DNA from: Abelmoschus esculentus
Taxonomy: Eukaryota; Streptophyta; Magnoliopsida; Malvales; Malvaceae
Reading direction: 5' to 3'
Assembly: GCA_035048815.1 (NCBI GenBank)
Contig: JAUCBN010000035.1
Coordinates: 15,698,501 to 15,762,500, forward strand
Length of the DNA stretch: 64,000 nucleotides
Of this stretch, positions 61,021 through 64,000 are shown one piece after another; the stretch's first letter is position 1, and every line of letters begins with the position of its first letter. A model generated the notes under the pieces. That model saw only the letters and a program-made list of their open reading frames with translations, made no database searches and was not told the DNA's origin. Position numbers and translations under genes: made by a program.

Positions 61021-62035
61021 ACCCTGAATTTTTTAAAATTTTTGATTTGTGCCCACCCATAATTTTTAAAAATTCATACATTTAGCTTTGAATTTTAAAA
61101 TTTTCATGATTTGTGTCCAGTCTGAATTTTTAAAATTTTAGGACTTGTGTCCACCCTAAAACATATTTTGATTTGTCTTCACCCTCATAAATATTTCTAG
61201 ATCCGTAACTGAATGTGAATCGATCCAGATTAACCAAAATAAAATTCTAAAAAATAAAAAAAAGATCAAAAAAATTTTGATCAACAATCTCTATAGCAAG
61301 TGATTAAAAACTCTCAATTGACATTCTTTTTTATTTTAATTGCGGATTTTAAACTTAGTAGAAGTAAATTTTCTTTTTCTATCTACTAAGTAGGATTTGT
61401 TAAAAAATACATAATTTTGATCGGCCCAAAAGCCCAAAGCTACTCAAGTACTTATTAAACCACACAAAAAGCTCTGCTCAACATGTGGCATCAAATTGGA
61501 ACACTATAAATTATCAATTTCAAAGACTCAAAATAGTAATTGCTTAAAACTTTGTAGTTGGGGCTTCACTAACTTGTGTTTTCTACCAAAATTGGAAAAT
61601 CAATCCCATCCCAATATACTTTTAAAGGTCCATCATACCTTGATCAGAATCTGTTAAAATGTTCCATACATGGACTGTCACCAAATGATCTCCGCATCCT
61701 TGGTCAATCGACAGCATGTTCCCTTGTTGGTAGTGGTTACAGTTTATAGGGTTATACCGGTTAACGGTTGGTTAACCGAACCATTTAGAACAAGTTGTTG
61801 GTCCAGGTTGCCTGAAACTGCAAAAGTCAAGAAGGAATATGAGTGATTAAGAACTATTAGAGCCATCTTTTGTGTTTTTTGTTCTAAATGTTGGCTGTTG
61901 CTATCTTTCAGAAACATAGAAATTGGTTATTAGAAATTCTGGCAAGTTTACCTTCCGTTACTCGGATTAAAAAGATCCTCAGAACTTTGACATTCATTCT
62001 TCTCAAGAATCCCAGAAAAAATCTCCCTGGATTTC

Positions 62036-64000
62036 TCACCAGTAATCCTTGCAGGGGCAACTTCCATCAAGGAAATGATGGAATCTGTTTGAATCTCTCA
62101 AGTTGGTTGACCTAATGATAATTCTAGACACGAGCTACATGAACTGATGGTAATCTCCGCAAACCTAATCGGTGTTATTCCATGGGGCTACATGAACTGA
62201 TGGTAATCTCCGCAAACCTAATCGGTGTTATTCCATGGGGCTTTTTAATCAATCCAAATGCAAGAGCAAGTTTCTCACTATGGTAACAAATGGATGCAAA
62301 GCTTCGCATCAGGCATAAAGCCAGCTTCCTGCAAATTCTTAGTCAGTCTGCTCAGTCATTCGTATATGATTTCGGTTTGGGGATGAGTTGTGTCTTCTGC
62401 TACAATTTGTGTACTTCATTATTGATCTCGATACAACTGTAAGGCACAAACTTCTTCATATTCTTACTTTTCATTAATCTCACTGAAGCCACATCTTTCC
62501 ATCTTCCACGAGTTGCTAATATGTTAGAGAGGATGATATAAGGACCCGCATTAAGGGGCTCCAATTCGAAAAGACGCTTAGCAGCCATCTCTTCATATTC
62601 CATCTCGCCCTTCGTAGCACAGACAGATAGAAGGATTGACCATATTAAGGAATTCGGCTCATGGGGCATGTTTTTAATTAGATCCTTTGCTTCTCTCATG
62701 CAACTCGAATGGCCAAGGAGATTGATCATGCAGGCATAGTGATCCAAAGTGGGCACAAATGCATGCCGTTTACTGATAGAATCAAAAAATATACATCCTT
62801 CTTCAATTAAACCAGCATGGTTACACGCAGATAGAACGGCCACAAATATAATATTATCATGTTTCAGCTTGTCTTGCCACAATTTTTCATAAAGGGCCAA
62901 TGCCTCTAAATCCTGACCATTTTGTGCATAACCCCTAATCATGGCTTTCCAAGAAACTACATTTTGGGATGGCATCGTATCAAAAACAACCGAGGCACCC
63001 TTAGTGATTCCAAATTTTCAATACATGTCAACAAAAACACTAGACACGAGCAAATCATTATCAACTCCAAAAAGAATGGCTTTCCCATGAACAACCTGAC
63101 CATTACACAAGTAGGCCACAGGAGCTAATCACACTAGAGAATGTAAAATCGTTTGGTTTGACACCTTCTGCTAACATCTTGCTAAACAAATTCAGAGCAT
63201 CTTCCCCTTTTCCATTCTGTACATAACCGAAAATCATTGTCGTCCAACTCCAAGATACTTTATCCTTTTTCTTAATCATGCTAAAAACCTTACTTGCTTC
63301 TTCTACCGATCCACTTGCTACTTGCATCTCCTGAAACAAATCAATGCATTTCTTAGGCTCCCATTTTTCAAATAACCAGCAATCAAAGAATTCCACAAAA
63401 CTACATTTTTACTATCCGTTCTACCGAACAACCACCGTGCTCTATCAATCTCGCATCACTTATCGTACATATCAGTCTAAGCATTCGAAACAAAAACATT
63501 TCTTCCCAAACAACCAATTACGTAAATTCTACGGACCACGCATTCAATGCACTCACATGAGTATACTCCGTCGGCTCAAATCAATCTCTATTCATCCTCA
63601 AAAAAAACTCAAGTGCCTTACTCGAAAATCCCCTTCCAACCAAACCTGCAATCACGGGAAGTCATTTGATCAAAGAGTGCTCTCAAATTCTCAACAGACC
63701 CTGATTTTGCATACACAGAAAGCCTCGTATCTCAGGAGATAATATCCCTTTGAGGCATTTTATCAAACAGGTTTCGAGCATCTGGAATTTTCCCAAATCC
63801 CGTACAAGCGGAGAAGACGATTATGTAGAAACGAACCGCTTGATGTAAAATAAATAGTGACGACCCATGTGAGATTGCAGTCTCTTTGCTTGACCGACAT
63901 CGTTGACTCGGAGACATTAAAGGATGAGCGGCGTGTACGCTTCCTCCGCCGTTTGACCACCGGCGTACAATGAATCAATTGCTTGTCGAAGCTTTTGCCT
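62036..64000 (-). pseudogene. PPR-DYW protein pseudogene, N-terminus beyond the window edge
   Basis: Minus-strand pieces in different frames align in order with one PPR protein of the PLS/DYW class, a family that acts in organelle RNA editing. Near 63990-63860 is an N-terminal helix region (RQAIDSLYAGGQTAEEAYTP). 63800-63735 has the PPR end DARNLFDKMPQRDIIS. 63396-63103 holds repeats (ALNLFSKMLAEGVKPNDFTF). 62975-62400 is a long intact piece with PPR, E and E+ motifs (NVVSWKAMIRGYAQNG; LEPLNAGPYIILSNI). 62300-62245 has HSEKLALAFGLI, the DYW-domain HxE, and the end is at 62070-62036 (FHHFLDGSCPCKDYW, then stop). Several stops, frameshifts and a 53-bp duplication break it. Parent gene not identified. 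Confidence 0.85.
62135..62240. repeat. Perfect 53-bp tandem duplication inside the DYW domain
   Basis: Copies at 62135-62187 and 62188-62240 are identical. 53 is not a multiple of three, so it shifts the DYW frame of the PPR pseudogene between the HSEK motif and the C-terminal KDYW. Confidence 0.95.

Overview
This window looks like nuclear DNA of a dicot plant. The genes have many GT-AG introns, the intergenic DNA is very AT-rich, and most of the space is nested LTR retrotransposons, SINEs and MITEs. The protein sequences and the LTRs packed with the palindrome GGTATCGATACC suggest Malvaceae, most likely cotton (Gossypium). That assignment is inference; no search was run.

Layout. 1-4359 is AT-rich repeat DNA with a small GC-rich island just before the first gene. 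4360-10931 (+) is a 15-exon gene for the plant protein that fuses a PP2C phosphatase, two cyclic-nucleotide-binding domains and a C-terminal AGC-type kinase region. 14945-16171 (-) is an intronless ATL-family RING-H2 ubiquitin ligase. 16680-18050 holds a decayed B3-domain gene and other coding-like debris. 19967-21859 (+) is a 4-exon STP14-type sugar/H+ symporter. 22074-24845 (-) is a 5-exon CRS2-associated factor (CAF1 type, chloroplast group II intron splicing). As I recall it, the PP2C/kinase, ATL and CAF genes lie close together around At2g20020-At2g20050 in Arabidopsis, so this gene island appears to be conserved microsynteny, with the STP gene as an extra member.

24846-49900 is mostly transposons. 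A copia-type element that keeps only gag (30970-42776, minus strand, target duplication CGTTA) carries an extra LTR joined head to tail to its 5' LTR. That LTR is split by a deleted Athila-like Ty3/gypsy element (34715-41187, target duplication ACTGG). Further on are a hAT MITE (43558-43902) and a 2.1-kb solo LTR (45848-47991, target duplication TAAAA).

50207-50947 (+) is an intronless DREB-type AP2/ERF gene with an unusual His in its DNA-binding face. 50948-62035 is again repeat-rich: a SINE with an 18-bp target duplication, a large foldback with telomere-like repeats, a TRIM retroelement with a third LTR made by a ~470-bp tandem duplication, and two MULE-type MITEs matching one at 12.5 kb. 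The right edge (62036-64000, -) is a PPR-DYW pseudogene broken by stops, frameshifts and a 53-bp tandem duplication inside its DYW domain.

The intact genes are unrelated housekeeping and regulatory genes and do not form a pathway. The most unusual material is in the transposon architecture and in the degenerate catalytic and ligand motifs of the phosphatase-kinase fusion.
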